Part shown: in pieces, positions 31,848-45,300 of the stretch
Position numbering within the stretch: the stretch's first letter is position 1
Layout of the letters: the number at the start of each line of letters is the position of its first letter
DNA from: Xestospongia muta
Taxonomy: Eukaryota; Porifera; Demospongiae; Haplosclerida; Petrosiidae
NCBI GenBank assembly: GCA_963693285.1
Contig: OY848921.1
Location: forward strand, 992,001 to 1,056,000
Length of the DNA: 64,000 nt
Direction: 5' to 3'
Translations under genes and position numbers: made by a program
The notes under the pieces: model-generated
Databases searched by the model: none
Told to the model about the DNA's origin: nothing
What the model saw: the letters and a program-made list of their open reading frames with translations, nothing else

Positions 31848-34800
31848 CTACCAGTAAGATAATTGTTACTCTAAATAATAAATAAAGTAATTATAACATT
31901 TGTGACACATCAGCTACCTTGTTAATAAGATCAGAGATTCTATCAGATATACTCAAATTACTTCTCTCATAAAAATCATCTGGTAGTTCTATTTTTGCTT
32001 CATACTGAACAACATCTGGATTAAAATAAATAGTAGACATCACAAAATAAAATCTTTCATACCTGTGATATTTAGAAGTACTCTTGATGACACTACAAAT
32101 ACTATTTTTCCATCTATTATACTCCTAGCTTCACAGTAGTAAAATTCTTGATCAGTTAAACCCAATTCAGAGAATAACAACACAGAGGAATCACTATTAT
32201 CATTGGGAATTAACACATCATCTTTATACCATAGAATAGTAGGAATAGGAGAACCAGTAGCTTTACATGTGAGGTTAGTAGTAGAGTAGAGATTTCCTGA
32301 AGTATTTTTAGGAGGCTGTGTGATTTGTGGTGGAACTGATACCACTACAACTGTATTGAAACAAATAAACTAGATATTGAAATCATTCATAACTTGCCTT
32401 GTTCACAATTGATACCAGTGTATCCATCATAACAATCACATAAATATCCATTACTCAAACTATGACATTTACCATTTCTACCACATGGAGAACTCAAACA
32501 ATAATTGGTTGGTGGAGCTAAAAGAAATCTTTAATAATAAATATTTAAGAACAGCTAATCACTTACGTTCTATTACTTGTAATGTAAATGGTGTTGTAAT
32601 AGCTACCATTATCATTTCCTTTTAAGTCTGTAATTTTTAGCATACTTGTACGTTGTAGAACTTCAGGAATAATGTTTGAGCGAAAACCATTGGTTTGATC
32701 TGATGACATAATTTTTAATGTATTAGTGTTTAATAAAAGTTGGCCATTTTCCCTCCATACAATGACAGGTCGTGGAAGACCATCAACAGTACAGTTGAAC
32801 ACAACATTTTGTCCTCTAAATTTTATTACAGTCCCTCCAGTATTGTTCCATAAAGCAGCCGTAACTAAAATCATTGAGAATAAATCAAATTAATGCTACT
32901 ATTTTAGACTTACTATATACATCCAGAACAATAGTTGCTCCACCAATGCCTGCTTCATTTTGTGCTAACATTTTATATATTCCTCTAGTACTCAACTGAA
33001 CTTTGGAGATTGTTAGATAAAGATGATCTTCAGAAAGAACCTCAGATTTAATAGAATTAAATGTCTCATTACCCAATGGCTTGACTTGCCATTCTATGTT
33101 GTATTCTTCACTTTTGGGAAATCATTAGTGATAGTAAATGAAATAATAACAGATTCATGAAGTAATCCAATTACTCTGTTAGAAACTGCTTGTACAGTAG
33201 GTGGTACTAAATAACAAAGAAAAGAAAAAATGACATTTATTATCCAACTAATGTTATACTTGAGCTGTTGAAACATTTTCTAAAATAATGGAGTAAATAT
33301 AGGAATGGCTAATGTCAGTCTTTTACAAACAATGCACTCAAGACAGTAGGGATACATAATAGCACAGGCAAAAGATAGAATGGGCAATTATATATTATAA
33401 ATATTAATTTCATTTTTGGTCTACATGCTCATTGTCAGCTAACATTCTTTCATGGTATGTCTGTGCTATCATGTAGGAATGATGCAACTTCCATTGGCAG
33501 AGATATTCAGTGTTTATATTTCAATGGACAATCTGGGCTGTCCCTACATTGGAATCATTGCTGTGTCCTTGGTAACTAGACTATTGACTTACTTTGTACT
33601 GTAACATTAAAGGAATCAGAGACTGAGGAAAGTATGGTGTTAACTGGAGGAGTAGAACATGTATATATACCCTCATCTCCTAGAACTATTTGCTGGATCT
33701 TTAGATTGCTAGTGGTTATTTAGAGGAGTGTGATAGGGTTTTGTGCAGGAGTACAAGTACTGATTTTAATTCTTCCAGATGACACTAACGAATTATTGCC
33801 TTTGAGCCATGTTATTGAGAGTCCTGGGAAACTATCAATTACTGTACAAATGAGAGAAAGTAACTCTCCTCCATTAGGTGATACTTGTGGTCCTGTTAGA
33901 GTAATAGTTGGAGGAACTGAAAAGAAGAAGAGAAATCCATTGCACATCTTTATCCCAATAAATCTTACCAAACACTGTCAAGGTGGACAAACTGGTACTA
34001 GAATCACCCACAGAGTTACTACCAGTACACTGATAATCTCCTGTGTTCTGGAAAGTAACACTTGATATGAACAATGTTGTAGTATAACTGTAATTGCCAC
34101 TGGAAAGAAGATTGGAGACGGTATATTGCCCACCAGATGTAATAAGTTGAGAGCTGCCATTAGAAGATATAAAATACCACTGGACTAAAGGAGCTGGATT
34201 AGAATTAAGGACACAAGTGAATGAAGCATTGGAGTTTTGTAAAACTGTCACATTCATTGATGGTTGAGCTATAGTTGGAGGGACTAGAAAAAAAAGAGTA
34301 TAATATAAAGAAGTGTGGTTTATTTTAAGTATATTACTATAATAGAACAACCATTACACAATTAATATGTTACTAAATATAGGACACTTACACAATACAT
34401 TGATGGTCTCTGTTGCTGTATTAAGAATAGTTCTATCACATCTTAAGTCAGTAATATTGATCATACAAATATACTCTCCAGCATCAGACAATCTGAGATT
34501 ATCAAAATCAAGTACAACTTGAATAGTATACAATACATCACAATTACATACATATTGAGAACCATTATAATAGCATTCTTGTCGTGTTAGATAAGTCACA
34601 TTAAGATCATATCGATCAGGAGTGGTGGTTAGTCTTTGGTCATTGTGATACCAGCCAATAGAATTAACAGAGAAGTTACCAGCTTGAAGATGTTTAAAGT
34701 CAGCAGTACAAGTCAATGAGAGAGTGTTGGGAACATCACCAATAGCCATACCGTCACTTGTACTGTTGAAGAGAACTATGTGGAAAGAGAGATTAGTAAG

Positions 34801-36074
34801 AAAGAAAACAATACAGGAACATGAGAGGTATAAGTTTGAAGCATCATTAAAATGTACTCATGATATTACATATGTATATATTATTATGACATTAGGAAAC
34901 TGTTAACATGGGCAACACATAAAATGCAGCCAATCTTTATCAAACAGAAGTAATTTCCACTAAAAATGGACACTTAAACTAAAACTAAGTAATGTTTTTA
35001 AACAGACAACTGTCATACTTTGATAGATTCATAAACGAAATATAATGCTTTATTTTCAGTGATTTAAGTAAATATTTTAACTACAAAGACAAATAGAACA
35101 TTTATATCTACCTTCATATTCTGTTGAACCACTCACCAATCTCACATCACCATAAGTACAGTTCACAGTGGAATTAACTTTAGTATCAAAGAACAGACAA
35201 TATAATTAATACATACCTTGACATCTTACTCCAGCATCCTCACTATGACTACAGTCAGCAATGCTATAACAAGTGCAGTTTAGTAAACTGGTCTCTGGTC
35301 CACTACAATGTACATTATCAAGGTGAATACTACCAATACCATAACCAAATGTGGCATAAGAGAATGCAACTGCACCTGGAGTAAATGAAATATAGATTGC
35401 TAAGTAATTATTGTATTTAAAATACCTGTTTTGGATATCCAAGTCTAACACAAACTACTTGAGCATCCATATTGTCCCAGTAATCATCACAAATTGTGCC
35501 CCAAACATTTCTGATACATATCTCTACTCTTCTCTCATTGTCAACATTACCACCAACAGGGCGAAGATCTCCATTAGCACATGGAGCTAGCAGAAAATAT
35601 CACTATGACAATATCTCTGTTTTAAACTTGTACCTTCACATTTGACACCAGCTTCATCAGAGTGATTACAACTATGAGATCCAATAGGACTACTAAAACA
35701 ATGTAAAAGTTTGGTATTAGATGAAGTACAGGCTACATCATCAAGCCAGATTTGACCACTACCAGCACCATAGTAAGAATTAATTTGAGCTAGGCCATCT
35801 GTGATGTAATATGACATTAAATCAGATGTTAAAATAGTTTTATCTTACATCCAGTGTAAGCATATCCTAGTTGTTTGCAGACAACAGTAGCATCACTATT
35901 TCCCCAACCATTATCACATACAGTGCCCCACTCTCCATTGATACAGACTTCTAATCTACCTTCATACTCTGTTGAACTACCCACTAATCTCACATCACCA
36001 TAAGTACAGTTCACAGTGGAGTTAACTGAAGTATCAAAAAACAGTAGATCATACAATATAATTAATATTTTGCC
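31838..36074 (-). pseudogene. Inverted SRCR-Ig receptor fragment inserted between HRM and GAIN exons of gene 3
   Basis: Reading the minus strand from high to low coordinates: SRCR1 (36025-35849, 35798-35634), SRCR2 (35586-35426, 35375-35217), the start of a third SRCR (35175-35110), Ig-a (34775-34392), Ig-b (34283-33969), Ig-c (33916-33593), Ig5-like (33206-32914), Ig6 (32864-32567), EGF (32517-32398, GC donor), Ig7 (32350-32063), 32015-31918 and a cut exon 31870-31838. The last six blocks are paralogous to the array; the SRCR and Ig-a/b/c are not seen elsewhere here. Lesions: an in-frame TAA in Ig-c, a 1 bp loss in Ig5, a 41 bp loss in Ig6 removing its second Cys, and SRCR2 halves whose splice phases disagree as I read them. 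It lacks both ends, so it is a dead fragment of another array member. Confidence 0.75.
35217..36025 (-). other. Two SRCR domains in the inverted fragment
   Basis: SRCR1 spans two exons totalling 342 bp. It shows the group signatures [50 protein letters not shown] and a closing C pair with HSDEAGVKC. SRCR2 shows GDLRPVGGNVDNERRVEIC, GTICDDYWDNMDAQVVC, IHLDNVHC and EDAGVRC. Family knowledge: SRCR domains bind proteins or microbial ligands in secreted and surface receptors. A further partial SRCR start (35175-35110) duplicates the first 65 bp of SRCR1's exon. Confidence 0.78.
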
Positions 36075-37750
36075 TCTTGTCCACAATTATCAAAATAATT
36101 TGCTAACTTAACAGCCTCTTAGGACAACTGAGGTGTCAGCAAGTGTGACTGTACTCATAACTGCCACTGAAGGAGTATCAGGAAACCTCACGGTAAGAAA
36201 TTATTTGATGTATTTTTGTTATCATATTGATAGTTAACTACAACATTTTTGGAAGTAGTTGACAACATCTTAGATGTCAATCAAGATACATTACAAACCA
36301 GTCAAGAAACCTCTAACACATCAGCTAAGTTAGTTTGTTATTTCAAGTGAAATATATTGATACATATTTTGTAGAATATTTGAAGCTATTGAATCAGTTG
36401 TGAGAATAAACCACTTATTAATACATCAGAACCTGTTGTAATTTCTCTAAAGTCATTTGCTGTACCTGTGCAACTAATAGACATTGAAGAATTTAAACAA
36501 TCTGGTCAAATGTTTGGTGTAAATTTTAGAGACTTTTCTAATGATAATCAAAGCCTTAATTCCAATGATCTTACATTTGGAGGATCTAATCAACAACCAA
36601 CTGCAGCTATCAATCTACCCAGAAATTTACTAAATGGACTTCCAAACATCATTAATAATACTAGAATCACTCATTCAGTATTCATCACTGACTCATTATT
36701 CCTGAGGAGAGATGACAATTTCCAAGAGGTTGGTAGTATCATCATCTCAGCTGCTGTAGAGGGGACTTAATCCTCCTGTGGGTCTTAGTTTCATGATCAA
36801 TCCAGTGAGTATAAGATTTTCTATTTGTTTATTGTCTGTTTTCTAAACTTTAGAATATAAATGGTTCATCTCCTCAGTGTTCATTTTGGAATCAATCTTT
36901 AGATGGTAAATGTGATTTTAATATAATAATTTTAATTTTTACAACAATAGATGGGTATGGAGATTTGTCAAGTAAAGGGTGCCATAATGTTATCAACAAT
37001 GAAACAGAAGTTCTCTGTGAATGTAATCATTTCACAAGCTTTGCTATATTATTGTTAACAAATGTTTGTTTGTTTAATGATATAAATATTTAATTTTAAT
37101 TCAGGATGTGTCTGTGACAGTTGAACCAACAGAGAGAACAGGATTGACATTGTTCTTGGATACTGTGACTTACATTGGTATCATTGTATCCCTGATTTGT
37201 ATAATAATAACTATTGTCTCATATCTCTCTAACAAGTAAAATATTATTATAACTACAAATTTGTTGATAGGTGTGTTATGCTTCGTTCTTACAGGAAACT
37301 TTGTACTTCTGACCATGGACAATGTCTCCTCAATTTATGTTTTGCTTTAATAGGTCTTTACATTACATTTATTTTTGCTGTTCACAGTCGGTTTTTAATG
37401 TCACCGGCAAAGATATCAGTCAATTTTCTACATCAACACTTCCTCGCAAACACCAGAAACGATATCATATTGGAACAGATAATTCTGGAGTACCTCTTAA
37501 ATCTTTCTCTTCAGGAAAATCCACTTATGATGATACAACTTTAAGGAAACAACCAAGCTCTGGAGAAAGTGAAACTCATAAATCTTGTGAGCAAAAGGCT
37601 CAAAGTACTCCTGTAGATGTCTTGACTATAGAGAATAGAGAGGTGAAGATAGAAAGTGATACATTTGCTGTGACAACATTTACTAAGTCCTTTCCTGATG
37701 ATGAAGTGGATGAAAAAGAAAAACTCCGAAGAGAAGAGGAACAGAAGTAA
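36075..37750 (+). pseudogene. Broken 3' half of gene 3 (GAIN to tail)
   Basis: The sequence resumes at TCTTGTCCACAATTATC, the normal HRM-GAIN intron. The first GAIN exon has lost about 60 bp at its 5' end plus one base (AGGACAACTG). The second core exon has GTTGTGAGAATAAACC instead of GTTGTGGAGAATATACC (frameshift). Another deletion removes about 20 bp at 36758 (GCTGTAGAGGGGAC). The GPS exon donor is lost (TTATTGTTAACA). The TM2 exon is cut after AVHSR and fused at 37390 to the tail (FNVTGKDIS), which deletes TM3 to TM7. The tail ORF (37322-37750) is open but has no receptor core. Confidence 0.85.
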
Positions 37751-37852
37751 TAGAAAATTAGTCTATCAACTAAATGGTTTAGCTAGTTTGTAAGGACATG
37801 TTGATTATTAGGTGTAATGTTTTTAAACTTTCATTAAATTTCAGTAGTGCTT

Positions 37853-37883
<31 letters not shown>

Positions 37884-38502
37884 GTTTTGTTTTGTTGTGA
37901 TTTGTATTTTGTAGCAAAGAGACAAATTTAACTTACTAAACCTCATTGTTACATGTGATATCTTAAGAGTGAGTTTTTAGACTTTAAAGATTGATGAATT
38001 TCAACAATGGCTGAAGTCAGTACTAAATCTATGACTGATTATCTAATTACTTTGGATTGGTAGATGGATAACTGAATGAATGAAACTATAGACAGATTTA
38101 TTACTAACCAGTGTAAGAATTGTGATACAAACTTTGTGAGAATCATGACTCAGCAAGTAGACTAATTCTTACTTGTGAAACATGTCATGGAAAAATTGTT
38201 CTAACTAAAAGTGATCTTAGTGCCAGGACCAATTCTAGTTGTCAAATAAAAATAGATCCCCTAGACCTTTATTGGCTGCAAAAGGTGTCCCTCAGACTTG
38301 ACATGACAGACAATCCCACATATATTCTATATTATTAATTTAAAGTTAATAAACAACTACAATATAGTCTTTTGCAAGTGACCACACCTACTTACTGTAT
38401 CAGTTATTTAGTTATTATTAATAACTGAATGTTTATTAATAAAAATAACTTTTTAGCGGTGTTTTTTACTTAAACTTTAGTACTTTTTATTCAAGCAGAG
38501 TG
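37751..38502 (+). promoter_or_regulatory. Spacer between gene 3 remnant and gene 4
   Basis: ATTAAA at 37833-37838 is the likely polyadenylation signal, followed by a short (AT)n tract (37863-37882). From 38040 the block conserved upstream of Cys-rich first exons begins and runs to the gene 4 ATG. It is nearly identical to 25030-25480. Confidence 0.45.
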
Positions 38503-39352
38503 ATGAAGATACCTCTGTTCTTAACAGTTATACTGATAGTAACACTGCCATTAGCTACTGGACAATCATCATGTTCTCTCCCTACAGTTGATGATATAGA
38601 GAGGGAGTTGATAGATCTACTTAATGATGCAGATTCAGGAGGAGGACCATATAATCCTACTGTATCATCACATCAGTATACTTGTCTTGCTCAAGGATCA
38701 ACTAGAGATACTTATCGTATTGTGTCCATTATAGCTACATTTACTCCTAAAAGTGGACAATCTCAACAAACACAACACTTTCAGTTAGAGTGTTCAAGTG
38801 GTACATGGAGTGCAAGAACTATTGATGGTTTTGGTACTCCTCCCTCCAATCCAATGCTAAGAAGAGATTGTTTAACTTGTGTACTTGAAAATCTTGGTGC
38901 TGACTCTAACCATTGTTCAGGTAAGTTAACATGATATTATTGTTGATATTATTAATAATTTATAAATAGAGTGTAGTGCAACCTGCAGGAATATAGGACA
39001 AGGAAGTTGTGTATCATCCATTAATGATTGTTGTCCATTCTTTGGTCTTGATAATATGTGTACTACATCATGTCCAACTAACTATGTTGCCAGTGCTGAT
39101 ACCAACTTTACATGTGGTAAGTAAACTAATATATATATATTTATATAATATTGATCCTATACTATACAGTCTGTAGCTATACCTGTGGTCCTAGTGAAGT
39201 TCCTAATGCTACATGTAATGGATGTGATATGATTGATGTTTGTCTACGAGATATGCCTTGTCAAAATGGAGGATCATGTATATTGTTATCTGCCCCTGAT
39301 AATTACACATGTAATTGCAGTGGTACTGGATATGTTGATATTAATTGTACTG
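38503..39352 (+). other. Gene 4 N-terminal Cys-rich exons and first EGF
   Basis: E1 38503-38920 is one codon longer than in genes 3, 5 and 6 (DADSGGGPYNPTVSS). E2 38970-39116 has CRNIGQGSC and CCPFFGLDNMC. E3 39170-39352 carries CGPSEVPNATCNGC and an EGF (CLRDMPCQNGGSC). Several N-x-S/T sites lie in E3. Confidence 0.75.
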
Positions 39353-42300
39353 GTAAGTTGTTATGTTGCTATATACACTTTGTTTTTGTATTTGTTACTG
39401 GTAAGCTAGTAAATTGACCACAAGTTATGGGTACTACAACAAGGAATTCAATAAGTCATACTCCCACAACCTTAATTTGAGTTATCACAACAAGTATTGT
39501 TATTGAACCATATCTTTACTAGGTCCTCCAGTGATTACACCATCAGGATCAGTGATAGTATTACATGGCAATGATCTATTAGTTAAATGTGAAGCTAGTG
39601 GTAATATTCACTCCTATCAGTGGTTAGATAGTAATGGAGTTATTATCACTACTTCAAATTCAAGTCCTCTACTATTGAATATAACTAATGTGACTCAGTC
39701 TGACAGTGGAACATATATCTGTAAAGTAATCTATACCAATTCAGCAACTGGGAACTCGAGTATTCTCATAACAGTTGAAGGTAAATATAACTATTTATAA
39801 CTAAATATTAACACATAAGTAAACAAATGATAGGTAATAAAAATGGGTGGTGCTACATTTTTGACATAGGTGTTAGATGAAGTAGATGCTGTGACTCTTA
39901 TTAAAGGTAACATCAACAGTAGTAACCACTGCCAATTCTTAATGACTACTATATATATACTAACGTTAGTGTATACACTATGTATCGAAGTACTTGTATG
40001 TTTTCATTGTGTAGTATATTTTCTAAGCACATATTGTATAATACCTTTTGAATAGCATTAAAATTATATATTGCACAACATATCAAAGCACTAACCCAAA
40101 ATATGTCATTATTATAAAGGTCATGCATGAAAGTCAGTATTACAATGTCAGATTATAGTACTATATATACTGCTACTACTGATATCTGTTATTACAACAC
40201 ATTATAAGAACATAGGAATGTCATTAGTATACACATGTTTTGTTATTAACCAAAGTACTCAATAACATTGCAATATATCTATATTAACAAGGCTATAATT
40301 TAAAAACTATTTTATTATTGTTTCAATATATCAATTTTACAGTGAAGATTTTGAATTTTGAAATTAAATTCAAGAGCTAGCAATAAAAATACAAAATACA
40401 CCTATTATCATAGTGCACCTGATAAATGTTAATAAAATTATTTATTACTTGCTGTGTGTGTTAACAGTTAAAATTTCATACATTACTTTAAATTGTCACA
40501 TACAATAATAAAGTTAAATGACGCAATTGGACACACAAGTACTGATAGATTCATAATACATAGCTTAAACCATTATAAGACTACCTGACATGCAAAAATT
40601 GTCAGAAATTAATGTTGTTAGTAGTATATTGTAAAAATTAATATGTTATTTTAACAATTAGTTTGTATTTTATATAAATGGATTACTATGGAATATAGAA
40701 TTTATGTGAATTACTCACTGTATAATTTGTTGGCAAACAACTTTTTAAAATTGGGGGAGGAATGACTCAGTACGATAAGCTGCCACAAAATGACACATTG
40801 GCATTATGTGTAGCTATTACAGTTAATAATAATATTGACTATTTGTTTATAGGGTAGGTGTGAATATTATGCATGCAAAACCTATAAGGAATACCCAAGA
40901 GAACTAAAATTTCAAAATTAAATTGTAGAGGGCTGCAGACCCCAGCCCTCACCCTTGTCTAACCCTTGGAGTGACAGTGTGAACTGTCTTATAACACGAT
41001 TCTCATCATAAGTAAATTTATGACTAAAGTAAACTCAAAAATGAAAATCATTTTTCACCATACTTAGATGGCTGGAGTACATCAGCAAGTTCTCATATTA
41101 TTGGAGCACTGCCTATTCTACGAAAACAGGGTCTTTTACTTGTTATTACTACTGCAGAAAATAAACCAGTCAATTTTACAGTCAAAAACTTAGCAGGAAC
41201 TATATCTAGTGGCTCAGTTACTTCTAAGACATCAACAACTGTCAATTTGAATGTAAGTAATACTGTTGATAGTAGGATAGATCGAGAGAAAGGTATCATA
41301 GTGTCTACAGGATCACATAACAAAATATCAGTCTTTGTTGCTGTTAGTGGTAGTCAAACAGCTGGTGTCTATCAGAGTTATCCTACCTGGGGATATCCTG
41401 TCAATGAATATGTTTACTATGCTATTTCCACTGATAGTAATACCGAAGGTTCATTTAGTACTCTCGTCCTTGTATCTGCCAACAATGATACTATTATTAC
41501 TATAACTCCTACAGATAATATAACTATTCCTCATGATCTGAGCCCCACTGGTATTAATATCACGATAACTGAAGGAAATTCTGCAACTATTCAACTGGAC
41601 TTTCTTCAAACATTTTTAATTGACTCAACAAATGATCTAACTGGTTCAAAAGTTGTTTCAAACAAACCAATTGCTGTCTACTCAGGACACACATGTGGTG
41701 AAGCACCAACACCAGGAATACCTACTTGTGACTTTCTTGGTGAGCAAATACCTCCATCAGCATCTTGGGGTAATTCCTTCCTTGTAACTCCATTTTCTAC
41801 TCGTAAGTCAGGCTATCTGTTGAATTTTGTAAGCTCTCAAGATAATACTAACATCAATATATCTTGCCAATCAAACATCAAATATGAGATACCATCACTA
41901 GAGGAAGATGATACAGCATCACAACTGATCGATGGTCGAAACATTTGTCATATTTATGCAAATAATCCTATTCTTGTAGCACAGTTTTCTTTGGGACAAG
42001 GGCTTGATTCAAATGGTGAAAATTATATTCCTGGTGACCCTGCTGTAGTGATTGTTCCTCCTTTCCTACACTATGTGGCTAGTACTGTATTTCCTGCCAT
42101 CACTCTGTTGTCGTCTACAAAATATATGAACTTAGCTGTTATTTTATCAAACTTCAATCCTTCTCTTATATTATTAAACGATGTATCACTTGGCACAGAA
42201 ACATGGACTACAATTAATAGTGATGACGGCAGTAGTGTAGTTGGTTATGTATTAGCTAATTATTCTCTTTCAAGTGATATTAACAGTGTCAGCTATCAAG

Positions 42301-45300
42301 ATCAAACTGCCAGACTCTGTCCACTTATATTTGGTTCAAGCCATTCCGTTGGCTATACATATACTGGTGGACTAAACATGATTCCTTATGGATATGAAGG
42401 TATAAAGAAACCATTTATTATTTAATGCCGTTTATTTTCTATATTGTTATAACTCCATCTTCATCACTATCAATTGATAATATTTATTATGTTTGTTTGT
42501 TTATTATTTTTGTTTTTAAGATCTTATTATTAACCTGACACCTTTGGTGGAAGTAATAAATGGTGACACTGCTGTTCTAAACTGTGATGCTAGTGGTAAC
42601 CCTCCTCCTACTGTTCACTGGATATTTTGTGGTAGTAACATAACAAATGATACTGTTAAGAATATTATTACAAATGGAGTCTTAACAATACTAAATGTAG
42701 AGCTTAATGATGCTGGTGATTATCACTGTACTGCATCTAATGTATACAGATCTGTGAGTGGCACAATTAAATTAAAAGTTCAAGGTAACTCTACACTTTA
42801 AATGCATAAAATTTATCAACTCTATTTAACAGTACCTCCATTTTTTATTAATGTTCTATTAACTAAGACATTTGGTATTCTCGGTGGTAACATGAGTATC
42901 AACTGCACTGCTTACGGTGTTCCTAGACCTACTGTGACATGGAGAAAAAATAATGAGCACATATCCTCATTTTCCTCTGGCATTACTATTATTAATGATA
43001 ATGTGACATTTCATCAAGTTACAAGCTACCTCAGATTGAGTCATATTTCTCATAATGACTCAGGAATATATCACTGTAATGCAAGTAATGAATTAGTTGA
43101 AGTGAAATCCAACATCTCATCTGGAAGGGTATCCATTTTAAGTAAGTCTAAAGCTTTGTTATACAAACAATGTTATTATTTATTATAAATTAGGTCCTCC
43201 ATCTCTTGAAAAGGGCTTTGTGAACATCACTAAAAATCAATCAGACACTGTCCAATTATCTTGTACCTTTTCTGGTCAGCCTGTTCCTCAAGTCAGATGG
43301 TCAAGATCTCAGAACAATGTTGATGAGGAAGAACTTGATAATAGGACCAACAAAATAACTGTAACTAGTTCTAGCAATGATACTACAGTTGTGTCTACTT
43401 TGAAGATAAATGATGTACTAAAAACAGATGAAGGGGGCTATATTTGTAGTGCATCTAATGGCATACCAAACTTGATTCAATCACAAGAATACAACAAAGC
43501 CTTCATAACAGTTCAAGGTATTATGTATTATTTAAATTATAAATGACATCTTTTCTTTTCTTTATTTAGTACCACCTACTGTACAAGCAGTATCTAATAG
43601 AGTCATTGGATTACTTCATGAATCTGTTACTATTTCATTTACTATCACTAATGATTTCCCAAAAGTGAAAGTATATAACATACAATGGCAAGTCAAACCT
43701 TTGGATTCTGAAGGATTTATGTTCATTAGCCCTGAGCTTTATTTTGAAAATCCACTTTCTTTAATCATTCCCAATGTTCAGTTAAGGGACAGAGGATTAT
43801 ATAAAATGTCAGCAAAAAATGAAGCAGGGATTAGTGAGGCAACAATTGTTCTAGATGTATATGGTAAGTCTAAAATTATAGAATTAATTTTCATATCTTC
43901 TTAATGATTTCAGTTACAGCTGCTTTATGGAACAATACTGGAGGGACTGTAATAACATTAAAAGGACAAAATGTTGTGTTCAACTGTACTGCTGATGGTC
44001 TTCCACGACCTGTCATTGTATGGAGGAAGAATGGTCGACTTTTATTGAATGCTAGTAGATTAAAAATTATGTCATCAGATCAAACCAATGGTTTTCGCTC
44101 AAACATTATCCCTGAAGTTCTACAACGTACAAGTATGCTAGAAATTACAGACTTGAAAGGGAATGATAATGGTAGCTATTCTTGTCGAGCTGATAATGAA
44201 GCTAATTTAGGAGTTGTATTAACAAGACCATTTACATTACGAGTAATAGAACGTAAGTGATTAGCTGTTCCTGAATATTTATTATTAAAGATTTCTTTTA
44301 GCTCCACCAACCAATTATTGTTTGAGTTCTCCATGTGGTAGAAATGGTAAATGTCATAGTTTGAGTAATGGATATTTATGTGATTGTTATGATGGATACA
44401 CTGGTATCAATTGTGAACAAGGCAAGTCATGAATAATTTCAATATCTAGTTTATTTGCTTCAATACAGTTGTAGTGGTATCAGTTCCACCACAAATTACA
44501 CAGCCTCCTAAAAATATTTCCGGGAATCTCTATTTCGCTATTAACCTCACATGTAAAGCTACTGGTTCTCCTATTCCTACTATTCTATGGTATAAAGATG
44601 ATGTGTTAATTCCTAATGATAATAGTGATCCCTCTGTGTTGTTATTCTCTGAATTGGAATTAACTGATCGAGGATTTTACTACTGTGAAGCTAGGAGTAT
44701 AATAAATGGAAAAATTGTATTTGTAGTATCTTCAAGAGTACTTCTAAATATTACAGGTATGAAAGACGTTATTTTATGATGTCTACTATTTATTTTAATC
44801 CAGATGTTGTTCAGTATGAAGCTAAAATAGAACTACCAGATGACTTTTATGAGAGAAGTAATTTGAGTATATCTGATAGGATCTCTGATCTTATTAATAA
44901 GGTAGCTGATGTGTCACAAATGTTATAATTACTTTATTTATTATTTAGAGTAACAATTATCTTACTGGTAGTCAACTGACTAATACCTCAAACACCTCAT
45001 TTTTCTTCATTCAAATTTTTAATGCTAGTAACTTGAAGTCAGTACTTTCATTTTATATTAGATATTTTATCAGTAAAAATTTAGTTATACTGCACAAGTC
45101 CATACTATTCCTATTGTTATTACTTTGGTAACAAAGAGTGGAGCATCTGAAGAGCTCAAGGATGGAGTACAACATCAAATGGCTATGCTAGGCAGACAAC
45201 TTAGTGTCAATATTTCAGTAGCTGAAGTAGACAGATTTGGTAAAACATATTTTAATTTATGTTTAATTTATTGTGTTTATAAGATGGCTGTCCTCCTGAC

